64,000 bases of DNA from Paenibacillus amylolyticus. Its GTDB lineage: Bacteria; Bacillota; Bacilli; Paenibacillales; Paenibacillaceae. Under the pieces are notes generated by a model. It had not been told where the DNA came from, did no database searches, and saw only the letters and a program-made list of their open reading frames with translations. The position numbers were made by a program, and so were the translations under genes. The stretch is from contig NZ_BCNV01000005.1 of assembly GCF_001570725.1 (NCBI RefSeq), positions 558,001 through 622,000 of the forward strand, read 5' to 3'. Below are positions 52,924 through 61,705 of this stretch, in pieces; position 1 is the first letter of the stretch, and each line of letters starts with the position of its first letter.

Positions 52924-54714
52924 GTGTTTACCGAATGTTATCGGAAGCTGACAGATCCTTTCAAACGCAGCATTCGCAATAAATTGATTTTGACCATGAC
53001 GCTGCTGGCTGTTCTACCCGTCATTGCCATGACCGCCATGGCAGCCGAAAATACCCGCTCTTCCATGGAAGAGGAGATTATGGAGACCAACCGGGCGAAC
53101 ATGAACTGGGCCTCCATCTATCTGGGTGAACAGTTCGCTCGTATGAACAATATTATCTATTCGATTCAGATCAGTGACGAATTGCATCAATATCTGGCGT
53201 TGAACCAGGAAGCGCCGGCAGCCAGTCGATTTGATGAACAGAAGGCCATGTTCAATATGCTCAACAGTGTATACTATTCGGCTGGCAATTATGTATTTGG
53301 CGTTGAACTGTACCTGAAGGAATTGGACACCCTGTTCACCTTCAACTCCATGGATTCCCGCATCAAGGCGGTATCGGAGATACCGGAAGGATATCATGAG
53401 CTTTTTGCACAACATAAAGATTTTACGATTATCAATGATCCGGACGATCCGCAAAAGTTTCACATGACCCGCAGCATGAACCGCTTTGAGGATCAGGCAC
53501 AGATTGGGGCCATCAGTCTGGAGGTCAAGTGGGCTGAGTTCAATCAGACCCTGGAGCTGCTGGATAGCCGGGGAGACTATGCGGTATACATTGCGGACAA
53601 TACGGGTAGTCCGGTCTATCAGCCAAATCAAGAGATTCAGCCGTCTGCCGAAGCACTGGAGAAATTAGCAAGCACCAAAGAAAGTTCGGGCTTCATTCGT
53701 ACAGCCAAGGAATACGTATTCTTTCATTCCATTGAGCCGTCAGGACTACGTGTGATCAAGATTGTACCTGACCATGTTATTAACGAAAGTGCCTTGGAGA
53801 CGATGAAATACGGATTAGTTGTGGGAGGCCTGGCAACCGTCATTTCTGTAGGAATAGCTGGGTTCGTGGCCTGGCGTACATCGAAGCCTATTATCAGACT
53901 GGCGAATTCCATGAAGGGTATCCAGCTGATCAAGGACAGGGAAGTGGTACGAAGCGGTCGGGTAGATGAGATTGGTCTGCTGGAGAAAAATCTGCACGGC
54001 ATGGCTAGTCGTATTCGGGAACATATAAGGGACAATTACCTCATGAATCTGGAGAAGCAGACGGCTGAGCTCAAAGCATTGCAGTCCCAGATCCATCCGC
54101 ATTTTCTGCAAAACACGTTGCAGATGATTGGCGGCATGGTCTACTCGCAAAAACCGGCAGACAGTTACAAAGTCATTCGAGCCTTGAGCGAGATGTTTCG
54201 TTATATTGTACGAGCGCCGGATGGACTGGTACCCCTACAGTCTGAACTGGACCAGCTGGAGCATTATATGCTGATTCAGAAGCAACGTTTTGCCGGCAGG
54301 CTTGAATATACCCTGGAGATTACCGGGGAACTTGGGGCGTGTTATATTCCCAAGTTGTCTCTGCAACCGATTGTGGAGAACGCATTTTTACATGGATTGG
54401 AGAAGAAGCAGGGTGAGTGGAAACTGGGCATTGAGGTCGTCTGTGAACCTACAGATGTAACCATTCGAATTCGTGATAACGGTGTGGGTATGGATGCTGA
54501 GAAACTAGGGGAAATGCAGTCCAGACTGGAGCGGCTTACCCGGCAGGCAGATCGAGTATGGAGTTCAGGTACAAGTATTGGACTGGTCAATGCGGCCTCA
54601 CGAATTATAATGCATTTTGGACCTAAATATGGGATGAGCATGGAAAGTGAATACGGACAGGGGACGAGCGTTACGGTACGAATTCCCTGCAATACAGGAG
54701 GCGAAGCCTTGTGA
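52924..54714 (+). CDS. Sensor histidine kinase, YesM type, for the galactoside cluster
   Basis: A 596-residue membrane kinase. Spans near residues 20-42 and 297-317 enclose an extracellular Cache-like sensor of about 250 residues. HAMP follows, then the phosphorylated His in QIHPHFLQNTLQMIGGM, and the ATPase domain with LSLQPIVENAFLHGLE, RDNGVGMD and GTSIGLVNA. The start appears to be GTG 52924 with AGGAG 12 bases upstream, a rather long spacing. Its stop overlaps the start of the response regulator gene (GTGA), so kinase and regulator are made together. It probably senses galactosides or related sugars and controls the importer downstream. Confidence 0.92.
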   Translation: MFTECYRKLTDPFKRSIRNKLILTMTLLAVLPVIAMTAMAAENTRSSMEEEIMETNRANMNWASIYLGEQFARMNNIIYSIQISDELHQYLALNQEAPAASRFDEQKAMFNMLNSVYYSAGNYVFGVELYLKELDTLFTFNSMDSRIKAVSEIPEGYHELFAQHKDFTIINDPDDPQKFHMTRSMNRFEDQAQIGAISLEVKWAEFNQTLELLDSRGDYAVYIADNTGSPVYQPNQEIQPSAEALEKLASTKESSGFIRTAKEYVFFHSIEPSGLRVIKIVPDHVINESALETMKYGLVVGGLATVISVGIAGFVAWRTSKPIIRLANSMKGIQLIKDREVVRSGRVDEIGLLEKNLHGMASRIREHIRDNYLMNLEKQTAELKALQSQIHPHFLQNTLQMIGGMVYSQKPADSYKVIRALSEMFRYIVRAPDGLVPLQSELDQLEHYMLIQKQRFAGRLEYTLEITGELGACYIPKLSLQPIVENAFLHGLEKKQGEWKLGIEVVCEPTDVTIRIRDNGVGMDAEKLGEMQSRLERLTRQADRVWSSGTSIGLVNAASRIIMHFGPKYGMSMESEYGQGTSVTVRIPCNTGGEAL

Positions 54715-55820
54715 ACAAGGAACTTTACAGAGTGCTGTTGGTGGACGATGAACCGTGGAATCGGGATATTTTGCGCAACCTCGGGGATTGGGATGAACTC
54801 GGCATGACTGTTGCAGGTGAGGCAGAGGATGGCGAGCAGGCTATACAACTGGTCAAGCAGCATCAGCCTCACATTATCATTACGGACATGCGGATGCCAG
54901 GCACAGACGGTGTGGAGCTGCTACAGACGCTGAGCGGACAATACCCACAGATCAAGGTGATCGTGGTGAGTGGATATGACGACTTCAATTATGCAAAACA
55001 CGCGATCCGGCATCGGGCTGCTGATTATCTGCTGAAACCGGTGAATCCGGATGAACTGAATGGTGTACTTGCCAAATGTGCAAAAGAATTGGAAAAGGTT
55101 GAATCAGCGCCTGAATCATGGGAATCCTATCCCTCTAAGTTTGCGGGTGATTTCTCTTTGTTTCAGCAGCAGGCTCGCTTGCGGTTTAATGACCTGAACA
55201 TTCAGAGTTTGCGGGAATGGTTCCAGCAATTGCAGCAGAAGCTGGAAAGATGCGAGATTCATAGGCCCCGGCAACTTGGGCGCGTAGCCTATGAATTACA
55301 GGCTCTACTGGATGAACTGTGCGTCTCCAACGGCTTGTACGAGCGGCCAGTGGCAACGGCGCTACCTCCTTCGACAGCGCTCGCTTCCATCGAATCCACA
55401 ATCGATTGGATATCCACGCCGTACTACCAGGCTTTGGAGCAGCTGATTGCGCAGCGTAAATTCAAGAACAAGCTGAACCTGGACGAGGTGAAGCAATACA
55501 TTGAGCAGCACTGTATGGAGATGATTACACTGGAGCAGCTCGCCCAAATCTTTTTTGTCAGTAAAGAATATCTCAGCAAGGTATTCAAGAAAGAATATGA
55601 GGTGAATGTGACCGACTATGTAGTCCAGTTACGTATGACGCGAGCGAAGGAATGGGTGATGGATGAACAGATTCCATTCAAGCATATTGCCGAGATGGCG
55701 GGTTATGAGGATGTGTCCTACTTCTATCGGGTATTCAAGAAGCATTTCGGAGTTTCACCTGGGGAGATGCGGAAGGGACAACCTCGTATATCAGGCAATT
55801 CAAGCAGTATCACGGAATGA
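54711..55820 (+). CDS. Response regulator with AraC DNA-binding domain (short YesN type)
   Basis: A 369-residue regulator. The receiver domain has Asp12-Asp13, phosphoacceptor Asp59 in IIITDMRMPGTDG and Lys in YLLKP. A linker of only about 130 residues separates it from the AraC helix-turn-helix pair (ITLEQLAQIFFVSKEYLSKVFKKE, AEMAGYEDVSYFYRVFKKHFGVSP). The usual YesN-type protein has a linker of more than 250 residues, so this is a short form. GGAGG nine bases before GTG 54711 sets the start, overlapping the kinase stop. Likely target: the promoter at 55890-55921 of the sugar-binding lipoprotein gene. Confidence 0.93.
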   Translation: MNKELYRVLLVDDEPWNRDILRNLGDWDELGMTVAGEAEDGEQAIQLVKQHQPHIIITDMRMPGTDGVELLQTLSGQYPQIKVIVVSGYDDFNYAKHAIRHRAADYLLKPVNPDELNGVLAKCAKELEKVESAPESWESYPSKFAGDFSLFQQQARLRFNDLNIQSLREWFQQLQQKLERCEIHRPRQLGRVAYELQALLDELCVSNGLYERPVATALPPSTALASIESTIDWISTPYYQALEQLIAQRKFKNKLNLDEVKQYIEQHCMEMITLEQLAQIFFVSKEYLSKVFKKEYEVNVTDYVVQLRMTRAKEWVMDEQIPFKHIAEMAGYEDVSYFYRVFKKHFGVSPGEMRKGQPRISGNSSSITE

Positions 55821-55891
55821 GTCGTTCGAGAGGACATCTACGGCAGGATTAAGGTTTAAAATAATCCAATACACGAGTCTAATTTTGTCCA

Positions 55892-55921
55892 ATGAAGCGC
55901 TTTCATTTTCTGATATATAAT
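55892..55921 (+). promoter_or_regulatory. Promoter of the galactoside ABC importer with a partial cre
   Basis: TATAAT at 55916-55921. Just upstream ATGAAGCGCTTTCAT (55892-55906) is a near-palindrome resembling a cre site with one base missing, placed over the -35 region. No consensus -35 is visible, as expected for an activator-dependent promoter. Confidence 0.5.
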
Positions 55922-55967
55922 GAGCCTATGAAAGACAAACCAGTTACACACCGGGAGGTCATAAGAG

Positions 55968-57248
55968 ATGAAAGTATGGAAAAGCGTAGCAAGTGCGGTA
56001 CTGGTCAGTGTTCTGCTCGCAGGTTGCGGCTCCAATGCAGGAACGGACAATGGGCAGGAAGAATCGGCATCAGGCAGCACGGTATCACTCAAAGTATTCG
56101 TTGCACAACCTCGGCTGAAAGAACATTACGATAAATATATAGAACAGTTCAAAGCCAAGGAGAAAGCAGAGAAAAACATTGAGGTGAACGTGCAACTGGA
56201 AATGCCACCAGCGGACAATGCACCTCAGATTCTGAAGACACGACTCGCCTCCAATGATGCACCGGATGTGTTCGCTCTGCATGCGGTCAACGAGATTCCA
56301 CCATTCAGCAAAGCTGGGTATCTGGAAGATCTGTCGGGCCAACCTTTTGTAGAGAAGTTGCTGGATTCAGTCAAACCTTCCGTAACGGATGCGGAGGGCA
56401 AAGTCTTGGCTGTTCCATTGGAAACGTTATCATGGGGCTATCTGTACAATAAAGATATTTTTGAAGAGCAGGGGCTGGAAGTACCGACGACTTTAACGGA
56501 AATGAAAGCGGTCGTGGAGAAACTCAAAGCAGCCAACATCACACCGTTTGAACTGTCCTACAAAGAATCCTGGATTCCGCAATTATTCCTGCCACTCACT
56601 GTGGGGGCATTAACGCAGTCGGAGCACAAAGACTTCGTAGACAAGATGAATCAGGATCAAGGCTCCTTCTCAGATATGAAAGCATTGTTCGATATCTTCG
56701 ATCTGGTCAATGCCAATGGAACGGACAAAGCTTTGGAAGTGGGCGGAGATGATGGTTCAGCAGCCTTCGCTTCAGGAAGCGCCGCAATGTGGATTCAGGG
56801 ACCATGGTTTGCCGAAACGATCCTGAAGTCCAATCCGGACTTGAACTTTGGTGTAGCACCAATGCCGATCAATGACAATCCGGATGATACCAAAATCAAT
56901 CTGAGTACCTCTACTTCACTGGCGGTATCGTCAACAAGCAAGAATAAAGAAGTGGCACTCGATTTTGTGAACTACATTCTCGATGACAAGGATTCAAGTG
57001 CATTCTATGAAGCACTCAAGTTCAATCCGGTTGCCAAGATCCATGACTTCAAGAGCTTCCCGTGGGTAGATGATGCCCAGAAATATGTGAGTGAAGGTAA
57101 AGCCTATCAGGACCCATCCATCCCTCAAGCGGTGAAAGACGAGTCAGGCAAAGCGTTGCAAGGCTACTACTCTGGGCAATTAAATCAACAGCAGGTTATC
57201 GATGCGCTCGACAAGGCGTGGAAATCCTACAACAAAGTCAACAAGTAA
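55968..57248 (+). CDS. Sugar-binding lipoprotein of the galactoside importer
   Basis: A 426-residue family 1 solute-binding protein. The lipoprotein signal KVWKSVASAVLVSVLLAGC carries Cys20 as the lipid anchor. The mature domain has the usual ABC sugar-binding features (LPETLSWGYLYNKDIFEEQGL-like segment after VLAVPLE, and AAFASGSAAMWIQGPWFAETI). GGGAGGT precedes ATG 55968. It is followed after 180 bases by two permease genes. With the GH42 enzyme and the two-component system it forms a complete uptake and degradation locus apart from the ATPase, which is expected to be a shared MsmX-like protein. Confidence 0.92.
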   Translation: MKVWKSVASAVLVSVLLAGCGSNAGTDNGQEESASGSTVSLKVFVAQPRLKEHYDKYIEQFKAKEKAEKNIEVNVQLEMPPADNAPQILKTRLASNDAPDVFALHAVNEIPPFSKAGYLEDLSGQPFVEKLLDSVKPSVTDAEGKVLAVPLETLSWGYLYNKDIFEEQGLEVPTTLTEMKAVVEKLKAANITPFELSYKESWIPQLFLPLTVGALTQSEHKDFVDKMNQDQGSFSDMKALFDIFDLVNANGTDKALEVGGDDGSAAFASGSAAMWIQGPWFAETILKSNPDLNFGVAPMPINDNPDDTKINLSTSTSLAVSSTSKNKEVALDFVNYILDDKDSSAFYEALKFNPVAKIHDFKSFPWVDDAQKYVSEGKAYQDPSIPQAVKDESGKALQGYYSGQLNQQQVIDALDKAWKSYNKVNK

Positions 57249-57288
57249 GGAGTTGCGAGGAATGTAGTACCCGCTTCTGTTGGCAAGA

Positions 57289-57311
57289 TCTCAACGGTTT
57301 GAGAGTTTTGT
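57289..57311 (+). terminator. Weak hairpin between lipoprotein and permease genes
   Basis: TCTCAA-CGGT-TTGAGA followed by GTTTTGT. A weak terminator here would make more binding protein than permease, the usual stoichiometry. The 180-base gap holds no gene of its own. Confidence 0.4.
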
Positions 57312-57429
57312 CAACCAATATAGCGGTACTTTATTCCTTCGCAGTCTCCAAGCAGATGATACGGCAGGCAGAACGTTCTTCGTTCCCTCGTTTACAATCA
57401 TCCGCTTCGAGTGAAAAGGGGGAGAACCA

Positions 57430-58314
57430 ATGGCTACGAATGTGTTCAAGAAGTATCTGTCACTGCTCGCGTTCACTGCGCCTGCCTTTGTCATCTATGC
57501 GATTTTCCTGCTGTACCCTACGTTTAGTGGCATGTTCTATAGCCTCACGGATTGGAACGGACTTAATCGGGATTACAGCTTTATTGGTCTGGGCAACTTC
57601 GTGGAATTGTTCAAAGAAGATCCCGACTTTCTGAACTCCCTGTGGTTCACGATGAAATATGTAATATTTATGCTGATTCTGCAAAATGGAATTGCCTTGC
57701 TGCTCGCCGTATTAATTGAGTCACGGACGCGCAGCAAAGGGCTCTTCAGGACCCTGTTCTTCATGCCTAACATGATCAGTACGATCATCAGTGCTTTCAT
57801 GTGGACCTTCATCTTCTCTCAGGTGCTGCCACAGCTTGCTGAGAAACTGGCTATTTCGTTCCTCGACCAGCAATGGCTGGGTGATCCGAAGTTTTCATTT
57901 TACTCCATTTTGATCGTATCGCTCTGGAACGGTGTGGGGTATATGATGATCATTTATCTGGCCGCTCTCCAGGGTGTGCCGAAAAGTCTCAAGGAAGCGG
58001 CTGTTATTGATGGGGCCAACGCATTCCAGGTGCTGCGCAATGTGGTGTTGCCGATGATTACTCATGCCGTGACCATCTGTTTCTTCCTGACGCTGAACGG
58101 AGCATTCAAGGTGTTCGAAGTGGTGTATGGACTGACTGGTGGTGGACCAGGCCGGGCCACGCAGGTGATCACGATGAACATCTATGAAGAAGCATTCTCC
58201 AACAACTTCAGATACGGCTATGCGAGTGCTAAATCGGTTGTGCTGTTCATCATCGTACTCATCTTTACACTCATCCAGATCACCGTCATGAAGAAGAAAG
58301 AGGTGGAAGCATGA
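57430..58314 (+). CDS. Sugar ABC permease, MalF/UgpA type
   Basis: A 294-residue permease with six predicted spans. The EAA loop LKEAAVIDGANAFQVLRNVVLPMI contacts the ATPase; the N-terminus (LSLLAFTAPAFVIYAIFLLYPTF) is typical of CUT1 permeases. GGGGGAG precedes ATG 57430. Its stop overlaps the next permease start (ATGA). It forms the channel with that partner. Confidence 0.93.
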   Translation: MATNVFKKYLSLLAFTAPAFVIYAIFLLYPTFSGMFYSLTDWNGLNRDYSFIGLGNFVELFKEDPDFLNSLWFTMKYVIFMLILQNGIALLLAVLIESRTRSKGLFRTLFFMPNMISTIISAFMWTFIFSQVLPQLAEKLAISFLDQQWLGDPKFSFYSILIVSLWNGVGYMMIIYLAALQGVPKSLKEAAVIDGANAFQVLRNVVLPMITHAVTICFFLTLNGAFKVFEVVYGLTGGGPGRATQVITMNIYEEAFSNNFRYGYASAKSVVLFIIVLIFTLIQITVMKKKEVEA

Positions 58315-59138
58315 GGATGCAACGACTGAACAGCTATCTGATTCGACTGCTGCTGATTCTGGGCTCTCTCGTGGCCATGCTGCCGATCTACATGGCGGTG
58401 GTGAACTCTTTCAAAACACAAGGTGAGATGTTCCAGTCCTTTATCGCGCTGCCAACAACGTTGCACTGGGAGAATTATTCGGACGCGTTTAACAAAATCA
58501 ATCTGTTGGGCAGTTCCATGAACTCGGCAATTGTATCCTTTCTGGGGATCGGGGGAATCGTCTTCTGTGCCTCACTGGCGGGATACAAGCTGTCACGTAC
58601 CTCCGGCCGGTTGAGCAATCTGATCTTCTTCCTGTTTGTTGCATCCATGCTGGTGCCATTCCACTCGATCATGATTCCGCTGACACGGGTAGCCAAAGGC
58701 ATGGGTGTACAGGGAAGCACGTACGGTTTGGCCCTGATCTATATTGGGCTTGGTGTGAACATGGCAATCTTCCTCTATCACGGGTTTGTGAAGTCCATTC
58801 CGCGTGAATTGGAAGAATCGGCTCAGATTGACGGATGTAATGAGTTCCAGACGTTCTTCCAGATTATTTTCCCGCTCTTGCTTCCGATCACAGTCACCAT
58901 CGCGATTCTGGACTTCCTGTGGATCTGGAATGACTTCTTGTTGCCACTGCTCATGCTGACCGATGTGAATCGTTATACGCTGATTCTGTCCACGAACATG
59001 CTGTTTGGGGAATACAACAAGGAATGGCCGTTGATTCTGTCCTCCCTGGTACTGACTGCGATTCCGGTTATCCTGATCTATGCGTTCTTCCAGAAGTTCA
59101 TTATGGAAGGTATTGCGGAGGGTGCTGTAAAGGGGTAA
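58311..59138 (+). CDS. Sugar ABC permease, MalG/UgpE type
   Basis: A 275-residue partner permease with six predicted spans. The EAA loop is LEESAQIDGCNEFQTFFQIIFPLL; the C-terminal FFQKFIMEGIAEGAVKG is a family hallmark. ATG 58311 overlaps the preceding stop by four bases. Last gene of the galactoside locus, followed by an imperfect terminator. Confidence 0.93.
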   Translation: MRMQRLNSYLIRLLLILGSLVAMLPIYMAVVNSFKTQGEMFQSFIALPTTLHWENYSDAFNKINLLGSSMNSAIVSFLGIGGIVFCASLAGYKLSRTSGRLSNLIFFLFVASMLVPFHSIMIPLTRVAKGMGVQGSTYGLALIYIGLGVNMAIFLYHGFVKSIPRELEESAQIDGCNEFQTFFQIIFPLLLPITVTIAILDFLWIWNDFLLPLLMLTDVNRYTLILSTNMLFGEYNKEWPLILSSLVLTAIPVILIYAFFQKFIMEGIAEGAVKG

Positions 59139-59218
59139 AACATTCGAAAGTATACCTCAGCTTCGCGGGTAACTACGCGCTATTGGTATTCGAATACACT
59201 TAGGAAACGTACGCTAAT

Positions 59219-59262
59219 AGCCCTGATCTGAAGGACATGGTCCTTTCAGGTCAAGGCTGTTT
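59219..59262 (+). terminator. Imperfect terminator after the galactoside importer
   Basis: AGCC-TGA-CTGAAGGA pairs with TCCTTTCAG-TCA-GGCT with small bulges around a short loop, then GTTTG. The T-run is poor but the stem is long. Confidence 0.55.
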
Positions 59263-59273
59263 GCGTTATGAAC

Positions 59274-60767
59274 TCAGGAGCCAGAAATCAGAAGCTTACG
59301 GACAGCTGCTGCGAGGCATTGCAGTCCACGCTCCATCTCTTCGGGGGAAGCATATGCGTAAGACAGCCGAATGTGACTCGCATCTAACCGGTCATACAGA
59401 TAGCCCGGGTGGATAAGTACATCCTGCTCCAGACAGGTATGGAACAATTCGCGGATAGAGAGCGGAGAGACAGTGAATTGCAGCCAGATGTAAAACCCGC
59501 CAGCGGGCATTTCCCACTCCGCAATGTCATGAAAGTGCTGTTGCAACTGATCCAGCATGAAGTCTCTTCGTTTGCGAAGTTCAGGGCGAAGGCGTTCCAT
59601 ATGTCCTGCATGATGTCCTTCGGCGAACCACAGGGCAGCGGCTTCTTGGGCGAGTGAACTGGTGCCATAATCGGTCTGCATCTTGATATCTGCGAGACGG
59701 CGTATGACCGGCTCTGGCCCAACCAGCCATCCGAGGCGCAGGCCGGGACTGACTGCCTTTGACAGAGTGCCCATATGCAGCACCCGTCCTTCCTGATCAC
59801 GCGCCTTCAGCGATGACGGAGGAGGTGTATCCAGCCACAGATCACTGTAGGCAGCATCCTCCAGTATGGAGATGCCTAATGTCCGAGCGGTGGTCATCAG
59901 TTCTTCCCGGCGGTGATCACGCATCACAGAGCCGGTGGGATTGTGAAAGCTCGGGATCGTGTAGAGAAGCGAGATGTGATCTTGATCTTTGACATGCTGC
60001 GCAGCATCCTCCAGGCGTGCAATGTGTAGGCCTTCGTCATCCATCGGGATGCCACTCATTTTCAACCCTGCTGACTGAAAGGCGTGAATGGAATAGAGAT
60101 ACGACGGTTTTTCCAACAGAACTGCTGATCCGCGAGGGAGAAGTCCGACCGAAATCAAGTGTAGCGCCTGAAGAGAGCCGGATACGATCAGTATGGAATC
60201 TGGAGAGGCTTGAATGCCAGTAGTCTGCAAATGGACGGATAAAGCCTCACGAAGCTCTAGGCTTCCTTGAGGTTCCAGGTAGTTGAGTGTACGAGAACGA
60301 TGGGACAGGGCATACAGAATGTCGTTAAAAGCATCCTGAGGCATCAGCTCCGGGGCAAGCTCCCCTGTACCAAGACGTATGATGCCAGGCCGGAATTCAG
60401 CCTGATTAATCTGCTGGATCTCGGGCAGGTTGGGATAATACCAGCCCTCCTCAATGGCTTCATTCCAGTTGGGCATGGCTCCGTGGGCCATGCCATGCCA
60501 ACCAGAGCCGGAGATATATGTTCCCCCACCATGTCTGGCCTCAATCAGACCAGCGGCAGCCAGGTTACCCAGGGCAGTGACCAATGTACTACGGTTTATC
60601 CCCATGGATTCAGCCCATATTCGCTGTGAGGGGAGACGGTAGCCTGCTGACCATTCGCCCGTTGTGATTTTCTGCCGAACATAGGCTTCAATCTGCCGAT
60701 ACAAGGGCAAGTCGAGAGAAGGGTTCGGCTTCCACCCCATGTTTAGCCGAGAATCAGAACGTTCCAT
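59274..60767 (-). CDS. MocR/GabR-type regulator (GntR helix-turn-helix fused to aminotransferase fold)
   Basis: A 497-residue fusion. Residues up to about 75 form a GntR winged helix (IEAYVRQKITTGEWSAGYRLPSQR, GINRSTLVTALGNLAAAGL). A fold-type I aminotransferase domain follows, with the PLP-binding Lys in GTLSKAVSPGLRLGW and the Asp-partner segment DHISLLYTIPSFHNPTGSV. In this family PLP and an amino compound act as effector rather than in catalysis. GGAGGTGAT precedes the coding frame; ATG at 60767 is chosen, GTG 60782 overlaps the ribosome site. It is divergent from a LysE-type exporter gene, the likely target. Confidence 0.9.
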   Translation of the reverse strand: MERSDSRLNMGWKPNPSLDLPLYRQIEAYVRQKITTGEWSAGYRLPSQRIWAESMGINRSTLVTALGNLAAAGLIEARHGGGTYISGSGWHGMAHGAMPNWNEAIEEGWYYPNLPEIQQINQAEFRPGIIRLGTGELAPELMPQDAFNDILYALSHRSRTLNYLEPQGSLELREALSVHLQTTGIQASPDSILIVSGSLQALHLISVGLLPRGSAVLLEKPSYLYSIHAFQSAGLKMSGIPMDDEGLHIARLEDAAQHVKDQDHISLLYTIPSFHNPTGSVMRDHRREELMTTARTLGISILEDAAYSDLWLDTPPPSSLKARDQEGRVLHMGTLSKAVSPGLRLGWLVGPEPVIRRLADIKMQTDYGTSSLAQEAAALWFAEGHHAGHMERLRPELRKRRDFMLDQLQQHFHDIAEWEMPAGGFYIWLQFTVSPLSIRELFHTCLEQDVLIHPGYLYDRLDASHIRLSYAYASPEEMERGLQCLAAAVRKLLISGS

Positions 60768-60816
60768 AACTGGCAGAATCACCTCCGTTTGTCTTTGTAA
60801 TCAACACTATATCATT

Positions 60817-60847
60817 TGGTTGGGTCTGATGCCATCCAAGTGGTTGG
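60817..60847. promoter_or_regulatory. Direct repeat TGGTTGG x2 in the MocR-LysE intergenic region
   Basis: TGGTTGG at 60817-60823 and 60841-60847, 24 bp apart centre to centre, about two helical turns. MocR-type regulators commonly bind direct repeats in such divergent regions. Candidate only. Confidence 0.4.
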
Positions 60848-60902
60848 TTACGTCAGGGATGATCTCCCCTACTATGGAATACAGAGATAAGGGGGAAGCA
60901 CG

Positions 60903-61511
60903 ATGGAGGTTGTTATTCACGCAGTGATTCTGGCGTTTGGTCTGATTTTGCCACTGGGTGTGCAGAATGTATTTATTTTTAACCAAGGCATGAGACAAAG
61001 GCGTTATATTGATGCCCTGCCTGCTGTAATAACGGCAGGGGTCAGTGATACGTTATTGATCGGGGCAGCCGTCGGAGGGGTATCGCTCATTTTACTGCAA
61101 TGGCCAGTTCTGGCGAATGTGTTGTATGCAGTAGGAAGCCTGTTTCTGCTATATATGGCATGGAGTATCTGGAGGTCGTCCGAATCCGTGGAAGGTTCGC
61201 AGACGGTAATGTCAGCAGGGCGACAGATTGCGTTCGCCGCATCGGTATCTTTACTCAATCCCCATGCTCTGCTGGACACGGTTGCCGTAATTGGCACCAG
61301 TTCACTTCAGTATGAAGGGGTGGAGCGCATCTATTTTGCCCTGACAGCCGCAGCTGTATCGTGGATATGGTTCATGGGACTTGCAGGTGCGGGCAGGGTG
61401 ATTGGCAGAACGGATCGAACTGGACGCATCAGTCTGGTGTTCAATCGGTTGTCCGCTGTGGTCATGGTCGGGCTGGCATGTATGATGCTGTGGAAGCTCA
61501 TTTATTCATAG
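60903..61511 (+). CDS. LysE/ArgO-family amino-acid exporter
   Basis: A 202-residue membrane protein with about six spans. The N-terminus FGLILPLGVQNVFIFNQG and the NPHALLDTVAVIG segment are diagnostic of LysE/ArgO exporters, which remove lysine, arginine or related basic amino acids. AAGGGGGAAGC precedes ATG 60903. Its divergent neighbour is a MocR-type regulator that could sense the amino acid through PLP. Confidence 0.92.
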   Translation: MEVVIHAVILAFGLILPLGVQNVFIFNQGMRQRRYIDALPAVITAGVSDTLLIGAAVGGVSLILLQWPVLANVLYAVGSLFLLYMAWSIWRSSESVEGSQTVMSAGRQIAFAASVSLLNPHALLDTVAVIGTSSLQYEGVERIYFALTAAAVSWIWFMGLAGAGRVIGRTDRTGRISLVFNRLSAVVMVGLACMMLWKLIYS

Positions 61512-61539
61512 AAGGACCGGGATATGGCTCATCTTAAAA

Positions 61540-61577
61540 TAAAAAAACTCCCCGTGACGTAATCGCGAGGGGAGTTC
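61540..61577 (-). terminator. Terminator between LysE and chemoreceptor genes
   Basis: AACTCCCC pairs with GGGGAGTT over a 15-base loop. On the minus strand the stem is followed by a run of seven Ts, so it best ends the minus-strand chemoreceptor transcript. Confidence 0.75.
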
Positions 61578-61705
61578 AATGTGAGTGCTGAATTTGGTGA
61601 TCAGCATAGCTTGCTGATCTAATTATTGAGTTGGAACATGTAGTGCTCGATATTGCATCACATATATATGGTTAGTCATTTGAGTTAAGGTCATCGTAAT
61701 CGGAT

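Noticed and set aside
55892..55906. Full CcpA cre site at the galactoside importer promoter
   Set aside because: One base is missing from the half-site spacing, so it is reported only as a partial match.
57218..57634. 138-codon frame across the lipoprotein-permease gap
   Set aside because: It overlaps both real genes in another frame and has no ribosome site; the neighbours are clear transporter genes.
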